DNA from: an uncultured Prevotellaceae bacterium
GTDB lineage: Bacteria > Bacteroidota > Bacteroidia > Bacteroidales > Bacteroidaceae
Direction: 5' to 3'
Assembly: GCA_947165505.1 (NCBI GenBank)
Contig: CAMVAT010000016.1
Coordinates: 1 to 64,000 of the forward strand
DNA length: 64,000 bases
Shown here piece after piece: positions 40,768 to 49,926 of this stretch. Each line of letters begins with the position of its first letter. Within the stretch, counting starts at the first letter, position 1. Position numbers and translations under genes: made by a program. A model generated the notes under the pieces. The model was not told the origin of the DNA. It searched no databases and saw nothing but the letters and a program-made list of their open reading frames with translations.

Positions 40768-42078
40768 ATGAACGGAAAATATTGGCAACCTGAATTGGAA
40801 ACGATGCCGCGTGAGCAGCTTCGTGAGTTGCAAGCAAAGAAACTCAGAGACACGCTCGAAGTGTGCCTGCGCTCGCCCTTCTACAAAAAACGCCTCGGCG
40901 AACTGGGCATCACGCCCGACAGTATCAAGACAGTGGACGACATCCGGAAGATTCCCTTCACCACCAAACAAGACCTGCGTGACAACTACCCCTTCGGACT
41001 CGTCGGCGGCGACATGAAAGACGCCATCCGCATCCACTCCACGTCGGGCACCACGGGCATTCCCATCGTGGTGGTCTATAGCCGCCACGACATCGACTCG
41101 TGGGCCAATATGATAGCCCGCAACATGTATATGGTGGGGTGCCGCGACACCGACGTGTTCCAAAACAGCTCGGGCTACGGCATGTTCACCGGCGGACTGG
41201 GATTCCAATACGGAGCCGAGAAACTGGGATGCACCACCGTGCCGGCTGCGGCGGGCAACAGCAAGCGCCAGATACAGTTCATCCGCAATTTCGGCACCAC
41301 CTGTCTGCACGCCATCCCCTCGTATGCCATCCGTCTGGCCGAGGTGTTCCGCGAGGAGGGTATCGACCCCAGAGACACCAAACTGCACACCCTCTTCATC
41401 GGAGCCGAGCCGCATACCGAGGAGCAGCGGCAGCGTATCGAGCGCATGCTGGGCGTGAAGGCCTACAACTCGTTTGGCATGACCGAGATGAACGGACCGG
41501 GCGTGGCCTTCGAGTGCGAATACCAGAACGGCATGCACCTGTGGGAGGATAACTATATCATTGAGATCGTCGATCCCGACACGCTCGAACCCGTTCCCGA
41601 CGGTGAACTGGGCGAGATGGTGCTCACCACGCTCGACCGCACCATGATGCCCATCCTGCGCTACCGCACGCGCGACCTCACACGCATCATCAACGAACCC
41701 TGCCCCTGCGGGCGCACACACCGCCGCATCGACCGCATCAAGGGCCGCACCGACGATATGTTCATCATCAAGGGTGTCAACGTCTTCCCCATGCAGGTAG
41801 AGAAGATACTGGTGCAGTATCCGGGCTTGGGCAGCAACTACCTTATCACCCTCGACACTGAGGACGACAACGACATCATGACCGTAGAGGTGGAGCTCGA
41901 CGATATCTCCTCCGACGTCTATCCCGAACTGCAGAAGATGACGCGCAACATACAGCGTGCCCTCAAAGACGAGATCCTGCTCACCCCGCGTGTCAAGCTC
42001 GTCAAGAAGGGCTCTCTGCCCGTGAGCGAAGGCAAGGCCGTGCGCGTGAAAGACCTGCGCGAAGGACGGGGACGTTGA
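40768..42078 (+). CDS. paaK: Phenylacetate-CoA ligase family protein
   Basis: Adenylates an aryl acid and transfers it to CoA. 436 residues, normal for the family. Motifs: IPFTTKQDLRDNYPFG, the AMP-binding loop STSGTTGIP (about 91-99), SFGMTEMNGPGVAFEC, RYRTRDLTRI, and the C-terminal RIKGRTDDMFIIKGVNVFPMQVE. In Bacteroidales such enzymes act on phenylacetate, indoleacetate or other aryl acids from amino-acid breakdown; no paa-pathway genes are nearby, so the substrate is open. Confidence 0.93.
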   Translation: MNGKYWQPELETMPREQLRELQAKKLRDTLEVCLRSPFYKKRLGELGITPDSIKTVDDIRKIPFTTKQDLRDNYPFGLVGGDMKDAIRIHSTSGTTGIPIVVVYSRHDIDSWANMIARNMYMVGCRDTDVFQNSSGYGMFTGGLGFQYGAEKLGCTTVPAAAGNSKRQIQFIRNFGTTCLHAIPSYAIRLAEVFREEGIDPRDTKLHTLFIGAEPHTEEQRQRIERMLGVKAYNSFGMTEMNGPGVAFECEYQNGMHLWEDNYIIEIVDPDTLEPVPDGELGEMVLTTLDRTMMPILRYRTRDLTRIINEPCPCGRTHRRIDRIKGRTDDMFIIKGVNVFPMQVEKILVQYPGLGSNYLITLDTEDDNDIMTVEVELDDISSDVYPELQKMTRNIQRALKDEILLTPRVKLVKKGSLPVSEGKAVRVKDLREGRGR

Positions 42079-42080
42079 GA

Positions 42081-42125
42081 AGACCCACCCCCAGCCCCTC
42101 CCTTGTAGGGAGGGGAGTGGTTACC
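42081..42125. repeat. C/G-rich palindromic repeat, AGACCCACCCCCAG type
   Basis: Same element as at 13092 and 26036, with one base changed (CAG for CGG). It starts 3 bp after the ligase stop codon. Confidence 0.85.
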
Positions 42126-42189
42126 TCTCCAATCAATCATCGCAAACGGTTTTTCCAATCAAGAACCTTAATAGAAGCAGTAACTTCAT

Positions 42190-42224
42190 TCCCCCTCTAA
42201 GTTAGAGGGGGTAGGGGGCGTGTG
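42190..42224. repeat. C/G-rich palindromic repeat, CCCCCTCTAA-TTAGAGGGGG type
   Basis: CCCCCTCTAA-G-TTAGAGGGGG palindrome followed by TAGGGGGCGTGT. A partial second copy is at 42327-42343. Confidence 0.8.
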
Positions 42225-42236
42225 TCGAATGAATAA

Positions 42237-42255
42237 ACAACGGATGTCACGGATG
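42237..42255. repeat. Half copy of the 18265 inverted-repeat element
   Basis: ACAACGGATGTCACGGATG, one base different from one arm of the 23-bp repeat at 18265. The opposite arm is missing or decayed. Confidence 0.7.
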
Positions 42256-42284
42256 CCATCGGATCTTTGTTATTACACCAAGGT

Positions 42285-42346
42285 AACGCCCCCCTCCCCC
42301 CGGGGAGGGGCGGGGAGGGGGCTTCCACTCTAAGTTAGAGGGGGAC
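42285..42346. repeat. C/G-rich palindromic repeat, compound copy
   Basis: CCCCCCTCCCCCCGGGGAGG then GGCGGGGAGGGGGCTT, directly followed by CTCTAAGTTAGAGGGGGAC: two subfamilies side by side. This 260-bp stretch after paaK holds four repeat fragments and no gene. Confidence 0.8.
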
Positions 42347-42357
42347 GCATTAGACAT

Positions 42358-42396
42358 AAAAGACACCACCTCAAATGAACGAGATGGTGTCTTTTT
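42358..42396. terminator. Bidirectional terminator between paaK and the giant surface protein gene
   Basis: AAAAGACACCA pairs with TGGTGTCTTTT (11 bp, plus inner CTC/GAG). A-run before and T-run after, so it can stop transcripts from both sides. Confidence 0.8.
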
Positions 42397-42406
42397 CATT
42401 AATTGC

Positions 42407-45400
42407 CTATTTCACATAAATCTTCTTAGACTTTCCTTCCGATAAGGTAACTATATAAATACCTTCTTGCAAACTGTTGAATGTCAATTGAGCGTGGCCA
42501 TCGCTATCTGCATTCGTTTTGGCTCGTACATATCCATTGATAGAATAAACAGTAACAGTAGAACCTGCTTTCGCTCCGTTTACAACCAACCGTTTCCTAT
42601 TCAAACGAATATCGGTATTCTTTTCCACTTTGTTCTCGGGAATATCCAAGCTGCCAGGTTTATCCAAATTGAATATTTGGAATAAAGTTCCAGTATTACC
42701 TGAAATATCTTCGACAGTTATATTGACAACTATCATATATTCCAAATCCTCAGCATTTAACACTAACTCATAGTTAGATTCATTAATCATTGATATTTCT
42801 CTTATCTCACCATTTACTAAGACTTGAAGCGTACTAACTCTAATACCGATATTATCAGACACGTTAATGTGCATCAGTCCTGTTGCTTCATTCAGTGTAG
42901 CAGTCACCTGAGGTGCTTCGGAATCATTTTTTATAGAGGTTGCCATCATATAAGCACCCATCTTATCCGTTTTAAGAGGAACTCCTGCTGGACCTACATA
43001 TCTCCATGTGGTGCTGCCGTCATCACAATAATATACATCCAAAGGTTGGTTCTCGGAGAAGCCGAAAGGAAGAAGGTCGTCAATACCGACATAACCTGTT
43101 ATCTCAAATTCGCCCCGTTGTGCTTTTGTTAATTCGGTTCCGCCTTTTTGGGCTGTCAAATTACATACTTCACTGACAACGAATAGGGTGTCACCGTCTT
43201 CTGAAATACCAAGAAGGTCTCCTGCTGGATAATAGTGCGGTATCTTAATTTGCACTCCTTCGTCAAAATTCTGTATATCTTTATTGAAGCTGAACGTGAA
43301 GGTACAGATGTCTCTTTGTACATGCTCGCCTAAATGAGGATGCCTGCGAATGATATATTGAGCATAATTGTTGTCAAAATTATCAAGCATATAGTGCGAT
43401 AAACCTTTTGATGGCATGTAATGAGATAGTTGAGGCGTACCTGAATTCTCAGCACCTTCATGATGATTATTGACGAAGTGAGGCTGAGACGGATCAACTG
43501 ACGAGTCGTATTCTGGCAAACCGGGAACAATCAAGATGGTGTTGAATCCCTGCACTGAACCCACACCATAGGCATCATCCATAGGAATGTACTTACTCAC
43601 TTCTTCTTCTTTAAAGAGTGATTTGAATTTCTTTGCCAATTCGTTTGTAAGCCATCCCGTTATTTTGTAAATAGATGTCGTAGGATGAATGGATATTGGG
43701 AGGAAACATTGATCCTCAACACTATAGTAACTCTCGGAAGGCTTATTGTAAATACCAATAGTCGCTCCAACGTCTATCGAGAATTTAAGAATCTTCCAAT
43801 CAAAGAATGGTATGTTCACAGCCATTGTTAAATCAGAGGAGAGAGCTTGCTCTACCTTCAGAGCTTCTTTCAGCTTGTATCGTGATGGATTGGGAGCTTT
43901 CGCCAACAATGCCTCCAAGGAACCAACGGGTGGATTCTTCCAGAAGTTGTAAACCTCTCCAGGAGCGACAAACATAGTTCTTAAGTTCAAATTGGGATAA
44001 AGATGATGAACGTGTTTAGCGTCACTCGACTCAGGGGCATTTGTCGCAATATCACCAACAAAAGATGCCCAATCTCCCTTGCTGGCAAATTTTGACGATG
44101 ATACAGATGTCACATTGATCTTCGCTTCATTTAAATCAAGAGGATTCCACGGTAGGGAGAGTTTGTTAAAAGACAATTCCCAACCCTCTTCTAATGACAT
44201 CTCATGAGAAACTTCTTGCAACTCGCCAGAATCGTCAAACAACTCTTCTGACTTCATAGAGAGGGCACGAGACAGATTCTGTGTTGGAGAATCTTTATAA
44301 AAATTGTCCAATTGATTTGCATAGAAACCGTGCCTTACTGATGTGTTCCACCAATACTTAACATCGCTATATAAATTCCTCACTTTTTCTTGCGCTTTAA
44401 AATTACCTTGAATTTTATAACTTGCGCCATCTCCATGAAGTGTAACATCATTACTCTTTTTCTTAATATTACAGTCAAAATTGAAAGAAACCTTTCCGCC
44501 AAGGCCTAAATCGGGAAATTCCATAAGCGGCATCTTGGTCGATCGCGGCAAGAATGAAGGTAAACTCACGATATTCATAAAGTCAACCGAAGCGCCTACC
44601 TCGCCACCAACAAACCAGTTTGTCGTTTCACTATAATCTCTCTTTGTGCTATACCAATTTTCCAGTGTCTTGATCGCTAAGTCTTTTTTCCAGTCTGACA
44701 CTTTCCAATAATTATCACACCAGTGCATGACGAAACGGATAAAGATATCCTTCCAGTCGTTCGAAGAGAAATTATAATGGTAGCCGCCAGATATGCCTAC
44801 AGAACCTTGAGGGATAATCGCGGCTGTTCCGTAGTCCTGTGCATCTTTTTGTTCGGCAAAATCTCCCACAGATCCGCTAAGGCTTCCTTTGGCTTTAGCG
44901 TCAAATGACAGGTTAGTGAAAGAACCATCGTCACCAAATTTCAATGACAATGACAACGGGAAAGAGACGCTACCTTTAGCCTTGACATAATTTCCCAAAT
45001 CAGCTTTGGCTGAGACACCAAGGTCAAGTGTGAATTTCATCTTTTCCACGTTCTCGAAACCACTTTCTATAGATGCCGAAGTGCCTTGATGTATGGTCAA
45101 TTCCATTTCGCCATCTGATGGTTCATAGACATGTTGAACGGTCTCGTTTTTATCGTTCAAAAGTACGGCACAAACCATTTTAACGGTTTGCCCACGTTCC
45201 GCAATAGCCGCGCTTCCTTCTGTTTGAATCTGTAGCACGGCTATTCCATTGTCGTCAGAAGGTTTGGTTTCTACTATGTCCCTCATAGTTGAACCGGTGC
45301 AGTTAAAGCGGATTCGTAATCCTTTCAAACGGTTTCCTTTTTCGTCGGTGAGACGGAAATAATAGTTGACAACCGACCCAGCTGTCACCTTCCTTGGCAC

Positions 45401-47359
45401 CACTTCTTTGCTGATATGAGTAATTGTGGCTAAAGTGGCATTCGTCAATGCGTCATCTTTTGTGACTATAACAGAAACGGGATTGTTGTACTCGTTTTCT
45501 GATAATAATTGCCAATTGTAACCCTTGTCTGACTTGTAATAGACTGCAATCTCGTGCATACCGGTTGTCTCAGGTGTCCAGGATGCAGACACCACTCCTT
45601 CTTTTCCTGAAGCCAATCTCACTTTTGTATCATTGAGGGTTATGCCGTTATCAACAAGATACAAAGTACCATCCCAACTCTTATTATCATGATTGATAAC
45701 TGTTGCCGACAAATTTTCTGTCTTGCCACGTTGTAAGGTCGTTGGACAAGTAATGGCTTTTGCCAGTCTGATACCATTATTAAAGGTCGGTTCGGCTATT
45801 ACCTCTACCGTCATCATGTTTGGTGTGTTTTCTTTGCTATCGACAGGTATGCCGCCACCTGTTCCGCCTGTTTGGTAATATAATACCAGTTTTTTGGTCC
45901 CTGGCGTTTCTGGGGTATAATCACACTCTAATGGTTTCGCCGCTCCAGAGGGAATAGAATGGTTATACCATCTTCCGATGTCTTCATTACCATCTTTTAA
46001 GTAGAACGAACCGTTCCATATCGAGTTTCCGTTATTGACAACCCAAACATGGTAGTGATGCGTGTGGTTGACAGTCAACGGCTTAGAACCGTCGAATCCT
46101 TTCGTACTATATATAGCTAAATTGGCAGTCGCTGTTGGCACTTTGTCCGTCTTTACGGCTGTGGGAATACTGGCACTCCAGTCACTAGCTTCATTTCTGT
46201 TGTCGTTTCTGGCTCTTATCTGAAAATAATAGGATGTATTGGAATCCAATCCTGTAACTTCCGTTGACGTAATTGAAGAACCACCGACATAGTCCGGATG
46301 AGCATAGTCGCCTCCTTCTTTCTTAACAAGAATGTCATAATAAAGAGCGCCTTCTACTTCCTTCCAACTGGCGGTAAAACCTTTTGGATGGATATCTGAC
46401 GCTTTAAAGGTAGATGCAACAGGAGTTGCCAACTTAAATCCTGAACGGTTCACAATAAAGTCCGCACTATCTGCAACACTTTCAAAACGTGAGTTCCAAA
46501 AATGCATCTTGAGTCGATGCTCACCATTAACAGCCTTACTGGCATCTAAAACATGTGATACCTCTACTTCATTTGCGGGATTCGCTATTGGGTATGTCAC
46601 AGACGACTGGCCGTCCACAGCTAAAGAGTATTGAATAACGTTTATACCAGTACTCAGCTTCACCATAATCGGGGTGGTGGTCACGGCACTGACGGTGCGC
46701 TTGCTGCTGCTCACGGCACGGCAGTGCAAGAGGTGGTAACCGGGCGTGATGCCGCTCAGGTCAAGGTCGGTGGAGAACAGGTAGCCGCCGGTGGCTGTCT
46801 TGCCGCTGATGGTCTTGCTGTGGGCGCGGTCGTCGTCTATCCAGTACTCCAGCTTGGTGGCTTTGCCGGCGGCTATCTTCAGCACCCCGGCCGAATAGAC
46901 GGTACTCATGCCCTCGCCCTCGATGTTGAGGCGCATGTTGAGTTCGTGAAATCCCATGGGGTATTTCTCATTGTTCTGCAGGTTGAGTGTCAGGTCCTGC
47001 TCTTCGTCGGTGCTGCTGATGCTGATGCTCTCGCGCTGGTCGAAGCGGTCGTCAAACCAGTATTCCATCACGCTGCCCTGCGCCGAGGGGCGCTTCAGAA
47101 AGAGCGAGCTGGTGATGGCGGAATAATGGCCGTCGGACTGACGGGCGCGGAAGCTGAACTTATGTACGCCGTTGTCTAACTGGTCGGTGCTGATGGCGGA
47201 GCTGAACACGGCATCGGTGCCGCTCAGACTGCCCGACACCTTGCTGCTGTAGTCGTCGTCGAACCAGTATTCGTATTGTGTCAACGACTGTGCCCAAGTC
47301 AGACAGGGGAGCATACAGAGCAGACCGATCCATAGTATGTGATGGTTGATTCTACTCAT
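42407..47359 (-). CDS. Giant multidomain surface protein with YWFD repeats, fibronectin III and T9SS tail
   Basis: 1650 residues, signal peptide ending LTWAQ. The first 230 residues hold three repeats starting YEYWFDDDYS, MEYWFDDRFD and LEYWIDDDRA, and a weaker fourth at IQYSLAVDG. Then follow a fibronectin III domain (about 320-405), CARDB/Ig-like modules (for example HHYHVWVVNNGNSIWNGSFYL), a long middle region of unknown fold with repeated mention of SFDAKAKGSLSG-type Gly/Ser strands, and a sorting tail (GIYIVTLSEGKSKKIYVK). Base composition changes sharply near 46665: the first 230 codons are GC-rich (38 of 60 G+C at 46861-46920), the rest AT-rich (21 of 60 at 44461-44520). Adhesin, enzyme or toxin carrier cannot be decided. 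Confidence 0.88.
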   Translation of the reverse strand: MSRINHHILWIGLLCMLPCLTWAQSLTQYEYWFDDDYSSKVSGSLSGTDAVFSSAISTDQLDNGVHKFSFRARQSDGHYSAITSSLFLKRPSAQGSVMEYWFDDRFDQRESISISSTDEEQDLTLNLQNNEKYPMGFHELNMRLNIEGEGMSTVYSAGVLKIAAGKATKLEYWIDDDRAHSKTISGKTATGGYLFSTDLDLSGITPGYHLLHCRAVSSSKRTVSAVTTTPIMVKLSTGINVIQYSLAVDGQSSVTYPIANPANEVEVSHVLDASKAVNGEHRLKMHFWNSRFESVADSADFIVNRSGFKLATPVASTFKASDIHPKGFTASWKEVEGALYYDILVKKEGGDYAHPDYVGGSSITSTEVTGLDSNTSYYFQIRARNDNRNEASDWSASIPTAVKTDKVPTATANLAIYSTKGFDGSKPLTVNHTHHYHVWVVNNGNSIWNGSFYLKDGNEDIGRWYNHSIPSGAAKPLECDYTPETPGTKKLVLYYQTGGTGGGIPVDSKENTPNMMTVEVIAEPTFNNGIRLAKAITCPTTLQRGKTENLSATVINHDNKSWDGTLYLVDNGITLNDTKVRLASGKEGVVSASWTPETTGMHEIAVYYKSDKGYNWQLLSENEYNNPVSVIVTKDDALTNATLATITHISKEVVPRKVTAGSVVNYYFRLTDEKGNRLKGLRIRFNCTGSTMRDIVETKPSDDNGIAVLQIQTEGSAAIAERGQTVKMVCAVLLNDKNETVQHVYEPSDGEMELTIHQGTSASIESGFENVEKMKFTLDLGVSAKADLGNYVKAKGSVSFPLSLSLKFGDDGSFTNLSFDAKAKGSLSGSVGDFAEQKDAQDYGTAAIIPQGSVGISGGYHYNFSSNDWKDIFIRFVMHWCDNYWKVSDWKKDLAIKTLENWYSTKRDYSETTNWFVGGEVGASVDFMNIVSLPSFLPRSTKMPLMEFPDLGLGGKVSFNFDCNIKKKSNDVTLHGDGASYKIQGNFKAQEKVRNLYSDVKYWWNTSVRHGFYANQLDNFYKDSPTQNLSRALSMKSEELFDDSGELQEVSHEMSLEEGWELSFNKLSLPWNPLDLNEAKINVTSVSSSKFASKGDWASFVGDIATNAPESSDAKHVHHLYPNLNLRTMFVAPGEVYNFWKNPPVGSLEALLAKAPNPSRYKLKEALKVEQALSSDLTMAVNIPFFDWKILKFSIDVGATIGIYNKPSESYYSVEDQCFLPISIHPTTSIYKITGWLTNELAKKFKSLFKEEEVSKYIPMDDAYGVGSVQGFNTILIVPGLPEYDSSVDPSQPHFVNNHHEGAENSGTPQLSHYMPSKGLSHYMLDNFDNNYAQYIIRRHPHLGEHVQRDICTFTFSFNKDIQNFDEGVQIKIPHYYPAGDLLGISEDGDTLFVVSEVCNLTAQKGGTELTKAQRGEFEITGYVGIDDLLPFGFSENQPLDVYYCDDGSTTWRYVGPAGVPLKTDKMGAYMMATSIKNDSEAPQVTATLNEATGLMHINVSDNIGIRVSTLQVLVNGEIREISMINESNYELVLNAEDLEYMIVVNITVEDISGNTGTLFQIFNLDKPGSLDIPENKVEKNTDIRLNRKRLVVNGAKAGSTVTVYSINGYVRAKTNADSDGHAQLTFNSLQEGIYIVTLSEGKSKKIYVK

Positions 47360-47372
47360 GGTGCGCTGTCGT

Positions 47373-48329
47373 TTATTGGTTGGCCTTCACACGTATTTTC
47401 ACATTCAGCTTGCCCGAAGAGTCGGTCTGCTCGTCCACATCCTTCGCTACGATAAAGGGCACGGGAGCCATCTGCTGGTCGTTGAAGCCGGTGCCAGCGT
47501 AGATGCCGACTTTTCCTTGATATTGTTTGTAAGTGTCTTTAAAATGGTAGTCGGAAGAGGGTGAAATTGCTCCATTATTGTAGTTGACAAAATAATCGTT
47601 CCATTTCGTAGTACCGTCGTTAGCCAAATTCCCAGACACCTCACAATTGTAACAATAATGCAAAAAACCAGAAGGCAACACGATATTATTGAGGATTTGT
47701 GTTTGGTCGCAACCATGAAGAGTCGTTGTTCCCCAATTAGCACCAACTATTTGTTCAGAAGCAGCCGCTAAAATATTGTTTGCTATTATACCATTGTCAA
47801 GGTCGTATATCGAATGGATGATATTGTTAGTAACAATGGCTTTTGCTCCACTGAACCTAGAAATACTGCGTATATAATTTTGATTGATTCTTGTTTCTAA
47901 GCATGTGCTGTTTGTCACTCGCACACAATTCAGGTTACAGTATCTGATCAGTACATCGTTGACAGATTTGCCATCATCGCCAATATACACATCACCAGTG
48001 ATATAGCATCCCATGACAGCGCTGCCGCTGCTGCCCTCGTTGAAATACAGATTGCCGCTGATGGTGGTCACGCCGTCCACATTGCCACTTTTCACATAGT
48101 GACCGATACCGATAATGGTCAGTTTCTTGGTGATCTTCACGTCATTGCTAATAGGGAACCCACCGCCCGGCAGGTATATGATGCTTCCGGGGTCAGCCTC
48201 CTCGATGGCTTGCTGGAATGTGCGGTACAGGGTGGTGGCTCCACCGGGCGACACCACTGAAATCTGTTGCGCCTGGATAGACACCATGGCCATCAAGGCA
48301 ACGAATAAACTCAAAAAACTCTTTTTCAT
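47373..48329 (-). CDS. Secreted right-handed beta-helix protein
   Basis: 318 residues, signal peptide ending SIQAQ. The start of the mature part (GGATTLYRTFQQAIEEADPGSIIYLPGG) is the usual entry to a right-handed parallel beta-helix, with stacked Asn/Ile rungs (IVTNNIIHSI; NGIIANNILAAA; QTQILNNIVLPSG). No catalytic signature of a polysaccharide lyase is seen, and no clear T9SS tail: it ends KLNVKIRVKANQ. The giant protein gene begins 13 bp downstream, so they are co-transcribed partners. The middle third (about 47511-48005) is AT-rich (19 of 60 G+C at 47821-47880), while both ends are GC-rich (33 of 60 at 48001-48060). Confidence 0.88.
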   Translation of the reverse strand: MKKSFLSLFVALMAMVSIQAQQISVVSPGGATTLYRTFQQAIEEADPGSIIYLPGGGFPISNDVKITKKLTIIGIGHYVKSGNVDGVTTISGNLYFNEGSSGSAVMGCYITGDVYIGDDGKSVNDVLIRYCNLNCVRVTNSTCLETRINQNYIRSISRFSGAKAIVTNNIIHSIYDLDNGIIANNILAAASEQIVGANWGTTTLHGCDQTQILNNIVLPSGFLHYCYNCEVSGNLANDGTTKWNDYFVNYNNGAISPSSDYHFKDTYKQYQGKVGIYAGTGFNDQQMAPVPFIVAKDVDEQTDSSGKLNVKIRVKANQ

Positions 48330-48436
48330 GATAAATGTGGTTTTTAGTCGTTAATAATTATGTTGTTGTATTTTATTTAATGCTTGTTGTTGCCTTTTGA
48401 TGTAAAAACGAACGTGGACTCATCACTTCGTCATAG

Positions 48437-48561
48437 TTTCTCTCACGTATCGCCAAACACGTCAAACGTCCTAATAACGAGTAAAAGCCCACGCCGTAGC
48501 GTGAGCGTTTCGACTTTTGCTCTTAGACGTTTTCTTCTTTTTTTGGCGATTTCGAGAGAAA
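48437..48561. repeat. Long nested hairpin element in the AT-rich island
   Basis: Five paired blocks in strict nesting: TTTCTCTC/GAGAGAAA (48437, 48554), ATCGCCA/TGGCGAT (48449, 48544), AACGTC/GACGTT (48465, 48526), GAGTAAAAG/CTTTTGCTC with one mismatch (48479, 48514) and CACGC/GCGTG around a CGTA loop (48490, 48499). Such an arrangement over 125 bp is unlikely by chance. It may be a folded RNA or a miniature transposable element. The rest of 48330-48651 is AT-rich with no gene. Confidence 0.7.
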
Positions 48562-48651
48562 ACAAGAATATCAGTTAAACGCTTTTGTCCTTTATGTCTT
48601 TTGTCTTGTTGTGTTACATAGGCAGATATTGTCTTTAGAAGGCATACATGA

Positions 48652-48828
48652 TTACACGACAGCTTTAAATAGATATTCCTTGTCAAAGAAAATTTCTCCC
48701 TCCATGGTTTCTGCTGAGATAACAGTCCCGACAAAGGAGTTATTCTCTACATCAATAACAGTCCCCTCAATCCAATCAGATTTGTGGGTCACTTGGGGTG
48801 AAATTAATACATTGTCTCCGACTTTCAT
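48652..48828 (-). CDS. Small hypothetical protein, 58 residues
   Basis: Sequence begins MKVGDNVLISPQVTHKSDWIEG and ends FFDKEYLFKAVV; predicted small beta-barrel (SH3/KOW-like pattern of short strands with Gly turns). The start at 48828 is preferred over one 17 codons upstream because a promoter (TATCTTTG, 48856-48849, with CTTG 20 bp above) sits inside the longer version. No function recognised. Lies alone between the beta-helix gene and the GH5 gene in AT-rich sequence. I have a weak memory of similar small orphan proteins in Prevotella. Confidence 0.6.
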   Translation of the reverse strand: MKVGDNVLISPQVTHKSDWIEGTVIDVENNSFVGTVISAETMEGEIFFDKEYLFKAVV

Positions 48829-48848
48829 AATCTGGCATTTTGATGCAG

Positions 48849-48880
48849 CAAAGATAATGAAACCATTTGGAAGTTGCAAG
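48849..48880 (-). promoter_or_regulatory. Promoter of the 58-residue protein gene
   Basis: CTTG (48880-48877), 20 bp, then TATCTTTG (48856-48849) on the minus strand. It gives a leader of about 14 nt to the ATG at 48828. Confidence 0.5.
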
Positions 48881-48959
48881 AAAACGGCAGAAAAATCTAC
48901 TCACAGAAAAGATACAGAAAATACATTTGCGGCAACTTTTCGGGTGTGCCAATGTCTTA

Positions 48960-49919
48960 TTACGGGTTGTACCGCCGCAGGTAGTCGCGGAGCATCTTGC
49001 CCGACTTCTTGATGACGTCGTCTTTCCACGGACCGGTGGCGGTGGCGCGGGGCAGGAGCATCGAGCAGGTCTCGTCTTTGTCAGACAATGACCATGTCAC
49101 CCAGCTCACCTTGTGCTGCTCCATGCAGTCGATCCATGCCTGCCACTCCACGGGGTCGAGCGGACCGTTGCCCGAGGCTTCCATGCCGGCGCTCTCGCTC
49201 ACGAACACGGGCACGCCGCGGCTGATGGCATCCACCATGCGGTCGCGCAGATACTGGTGGTGCGTGGCGGCATAGAAGTGCACGGTGTACATCAGGTTGG
49301 TGAAGCCCTGCAAAGGACTGTCGGCCACCAGGTGGATGTCCTGGTCCCAGTGGGGGCAGCCCATGAGGATGATGTTGTCGGGGTCGTGGCGGCGTATCTC
49401 GGTGATCACCTCGCGGGCGTAGTCCTTGAGTGACTCCCACGAGTCTTCCACGGGCTCGTTATACAGCTCGTAGATCACGTGCGGGTGCTTGCCGTATTTC
49501 TGTGCGATGTAGCCGAAGAACTTCACGGCCTCGGCGGTGTGCATCTCGTGCGAGTGCCAATCGACGATGACGTAGAGGTCGTTTTTGATGGCGGCCTTGA
49601 TCACCGGTTCGATGCACTGCAGGGCAAACTCGGGGTTGTCCAGATAGTGGTCTTCGACGGTGGATACGCCCATGGCGGCACGTATCACCGTGGGGTGCCA
49701 GTCTTGTTTGAGCCACTTCACGGCTTTCTTGTTGTAAAACCGCGGCCAGATGTTGTGCCAGCCGAAGCTCACGCCGCGCAGCACCACGGGCTCGCCCTGT
49801 TCGCTGCACAGCTGGGTGCCTACCACTTTCAGTTGTCCCCATTGCTTCACGGGGTCGAATGCCTGGACGGCCACGCAGCACGCCACGGCGACAATGAGTG
49901 TAATGATGTTCTTTTTCAT
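48960..49919 (-). CDS. Endoglucanase, glycoside hydrolase family 5
   Basis: Cuts beta-1,4-glucan (cellulose, glucomannan or similar). The start at 49919 (MKKNIITLIVAVACC) gives 319 residues with signal peptide ending VQAF. TIM-barrel landmarks: LRGVSFGWHNIWPRFYN, VIVDWHSHEMH, the acid/base glutamate in YELYNEPV (about 153), TVHFYAATHHQYLRD, the nucleophile glutamate in PVFVSESAG (about 241) and WVTWSLSDKDETCSM. Single-domain, close to GH5 subfamily 2. No carbohydrate-binding module or T9SS tail. A 57-residue gene ends 7 bp upstream, so they are co-transcribed. Confidence 0.93.
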   Translation of the reverse strand: MKKNIITLIVAVACCVAVQAFDPVKQWGQLKVVGTQLCSEQGEPVVLRGVSFGWHNIWPRFYNKKAVKWLKQDWHPTVIRAAMGVSTVEDHYLDNPEFALQCIEPVIKAAIKNDLYVIVDWHSHEMHTAEAVKFFGYIAQKYGKHPHVIYELYNEPVEDSWESLKDYAREVITEIRRHDPDNIILMGCPHWDQDIHLVADSPLQGFTNLMYTVHFYAATHHQYLRDRMVDAISRGVPVFVSESAGMEASGNGPLDPVEWQAWIDCMEQHKVSWVTWSLSDKDETCSMLLPRATATGPWKDDVIKKSGKMLRDYLRRYNP

Positions 49920-49926
49920 ATCGTCG

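Noticed and set aside
42185..42350. Insertion-sequence ends around the repeat cluster after paaK
   Set aside because: No transposase frame or remnant lies nearby; the palindromes match the dispersed intergenic family found at many other sites.
48384..48578. Small plus-strand gene in the AT-rich gap
   Set aside because: It is read straight through the nested hairpin and has no promoter box or sensible protein features.
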